Source of the DNA: Candidatus Pelagibacterales bacterium
GTDB lineage: Bacteria; Pseudomonadota; Alphaproteobacteria; Pelagibacterales; Pelagibacteraceae
NCBI GenBank assembly: GCA_016882185.1
Contig: VHCC01000040.1
Location: 1 to 6,997 of the forward strand
DNA length: 6,997 bases
Direction of reading: 5' to 3'
Of this stretch, positions 5,649 through 6,997 are shown piece after piece. Under the pieces are notes generated by a model that was not told where the DNA came from, ran no database searches, and saw nothing but the letters and a program-made list of their open reading frames with translations. How positions within the stretch are numbered: the stretch's first letter is position 1; the number at the start of each line of letters is the position of its first letter. Position numbers and translations under genes: made by a program.

Positions 5649-6997
5649 TTAATTGATTGTTCTTGCGCTTTCAACGACTGAGAATACTTCTATGATATCT
5701 TTTTCTTTAAAATCTAAGAAATCTTTAAATGCAACTCCACCTTCAATTCCTGCTTTAATTTCTTTTACTTCATTTTTTTCTCTATATAGCGATGCAATTT
5801 TTCCAGTGTAAACAACGCTTCCGTCTCTCACAATTCTAACATCAGAATTGTTAACAATGGTTCCTTCAGTCACTTTGATACCCGCAACTTTTCCAGCCTT
5901 AGAAGATTTAAATACCTGTAAAATTTCACATTGTCCCAGTACTTGTTCATTAATTTCTGGCGCTAATAGACCTGAAAGAGCTTTAGTAATATGCTCAATC
6001 GCTTCATAGATAATATTAAAGTACAAAACATTAACCCCTAATTTTGTTGCAAGATCTTTTGCTTCTTTATTAGGTTTAATATTAAAACCTATTAAAACTG
6101 CATTAGAGGCTTTTGCTAAAGAAACATCTGTTTCAGTAATAGCTCCAACAGATGATAAAACAATAACTGGTTTTACTTCATCGTGTTGAATTTTTAATAT
6201 TGCATTAGACAATGCTTCTGCAGAACCATGTACGTCACTTTTGATAATAATTGATAATTCTTTTTGTTTATTAACATCACCAAAGACATCATTTTTCTTA
6301 ACCAGAGCACTGGTTTTTTTAGATTTTCCTTGTTCAATTCTATGTTCATTTATTTCTTTTGCTTTTGACTCGCTATCTAAAACTAAAAAATCATCTCCTG
6401 CTTCAGATACGCCCGTTAAACCAATAATTTCTACTGGCATTGAAGGAGTTGCCTCGTTAACTAATTCTCCTCTAAAATTATTCATAGCTCTAATTTTTCC
6501 CCACTGCAAACCGCTTACAAAAAAATCTCCTCTTTTTAAAGTTCCTCTAGTGATTAAAATTGTAGATACCGGTCCTTTACCTTTGTCTAATTTTGACTCA
6601 ACTACTATCCCTTGTGCTGGAACATTTGGATTTGTTTTATGATTTAAAATTTCTGCTTGTAGAATAATTGCTTCTTTTAATTTATCTAAATTTGTTTTCT
6701 TTAAAGCAGATATTTCAACACATTGAATATCTCCCCCTAATTCTTCAACAACAAGCTCATGTTCTAATAATTGATTCCTAACTTTTTGTTTATCAACGCC
6801 ATGAATATCGCATTTATTAATTGCAACTATAATTGGCACTTTTGCAGCTTTAGCATGTTGGATGGCTTCTATAGTTTGCGGTTTAATTCCATCATTTGCA
6901 GCAACAACCAAAACAACGATATCCGTAATTTTAGATCCTCTCGCTCTCATTTCTGTAAAAGCTGCATGACCTGGGGTATCAATAAATGTCATCCATT
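5649..6997 (-). CDS. infB: Translation initiation factor IF2, 3' part (5' end beyond window edge)
   Basis: GTPase that brings fMet-tRNA to the 30S subunit and promotes 50S joining. About 448 C-terminal residues are visible and the frame stays open to 6997. The methionine at 6992-6990 (MTFIDTPGH) is internal: the codon before it is Trp, in the conserved strand leading into G3, so it is not the start. Seen in order: G3 DTPGH (6966-6980); TDIVVLVVAANDG; G4 as NKCD (6807-6818) rather than the common NKID; G5 SAL; then domain II with KGKGPVSTILITRGTLKRGD; domain III with IIKSDVHGSAEAL and VGAITETDVSLAKASNAVLIGFN; and the tRNA-binding C-terminal barrel up to GDIIEV-like KDIIEVF and the family-typical ending RTIN. 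The P-loop, G2 and the N-terminal domain are outside the window. First visible gene of the operon; nusA would be expected upstream. Confidence 0.95.
   Translation of the reverse strand, partial: WMTFIDTPGHAAFTEMRARGSKITDIVVLVVAANDGIKPQTIEAIQHAKAAKVPIIVAINKCDIHGVDKQKVRNQLLEHELVVEELGGDIQCVEISALKKTNLDKLKEAIILQAEILNHKTNPNVPAQGIVVESKLDKGKGPVSTILITRGTLKRGDFFVSGLQWGKIRAMNNFRGELVNEATPSMPVEIIGLTGVSEAGDDFLVLDSESKAKEINEHRIEQGKSKKTSALVKKNDVFGDVNKQKELSIIIKSDVHGSAEALSNAILKIQHDEVKPVIVLSSVGAITETDVSLAKASNAVLIGFNIKPNKEAKDLATKLGVNVLYFNIIYEAIEHITKALSGLLAPEINEQVLGQCEILQVFKSSKAGKVAGIKVTEGTIVNNSDVRIVRDGSVVYTGKIASLYREKNEVKEIKAGIEGGVAFKDFLDFKEKDIIEVFSVVESARTIN

Noticed and set aside
6241..6642. Open frame of 133 codons on the + strand
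   Set aside because: It is antisense to the well-conserved middle of infB; its composition is what the reverse of Lys/Glu-rich AT-rich coding DNA gives.
6990..6992. ATG as the start of infB (MTFIDTPGH)
   Set aside because: It sits inside the G domain, just before G3. The frame continues upstream (Trp codon) to the window edge, and a start here would remove the P-loop.
1..6997. A hidden novel system (toxin-antitoxin, defence, CRISPR, small RNA, mobile element)
   Set aside because: Practically every base is accounted for by conserved housekeeping genes; no terminal inverted repeats, spaced repeats, tRNA-like folds or unexplained frames were found.

Overview
The window looks like a piece of a streamlined, AT-rich alphaproteobacterial chromosome, most likely from the SAR11/Pelagibacterales group. 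The grounds are the low GC (about one third or less by eye), AAA/TTA/ATT-heavy codons, alphaproteobacterial-type FabI and PNPase sequences, and extreme packing. By my count only about 21 of 6997 bases lie outside a coding sequence. The group assignment is an inference from these traits; no marker gene such as 16S rRNA is present.

Left part, + strand (1-2046): the last nine codons of fabA, then complete fabB and fabI. FabA and FabB make the cis-unsaturated acyl-ACP branch, and FabI does the NADH-dependent reduction that closes each elongation cycle. fabB follows fabA by 9 bases and fabI follows fabB by 1 base, so this is one transcription unit whose promoter lies left of the window.

Right part, - strand (read from 6997 down to 2043): infB (its 5' part is cut by the window edge), rbfA, truB, rpsO, pnp. 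This is the classic bacterial translation and RNA-metabolism operon: initiation factor IF2, 30S maturation factor RbfA, tRNA pseudouridine-55 synthase TruB, ribosomal protein S15 and polynucleotide phosphorylase. The junctions are +2, -8 (overlap), +3 and +6 bases. The operon promoter is therefore upstream of the window, and expression after infB probably relies on translational coupling.

The two units converge tail to tail at 2043-2046, where the stop codons of fabI and pnp overlap in the palindrome TTAA. There is no intergenic space and no intrinsic terminator that I can see.

This is a core housekeeping region. I found no mobile element, CRISPR array, RNA gene, toxin-antitoxin pair or unknown gene, and no sign of an undescribed system. 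The points worth a second look are modest: the convergent overlap, the loss of space for the regulatory leaders known around rpsO and pnp in E. coli, unusual residues at rRNA-contact positions in S15, and changes around the NADH/inhibitor pocket of FabI.
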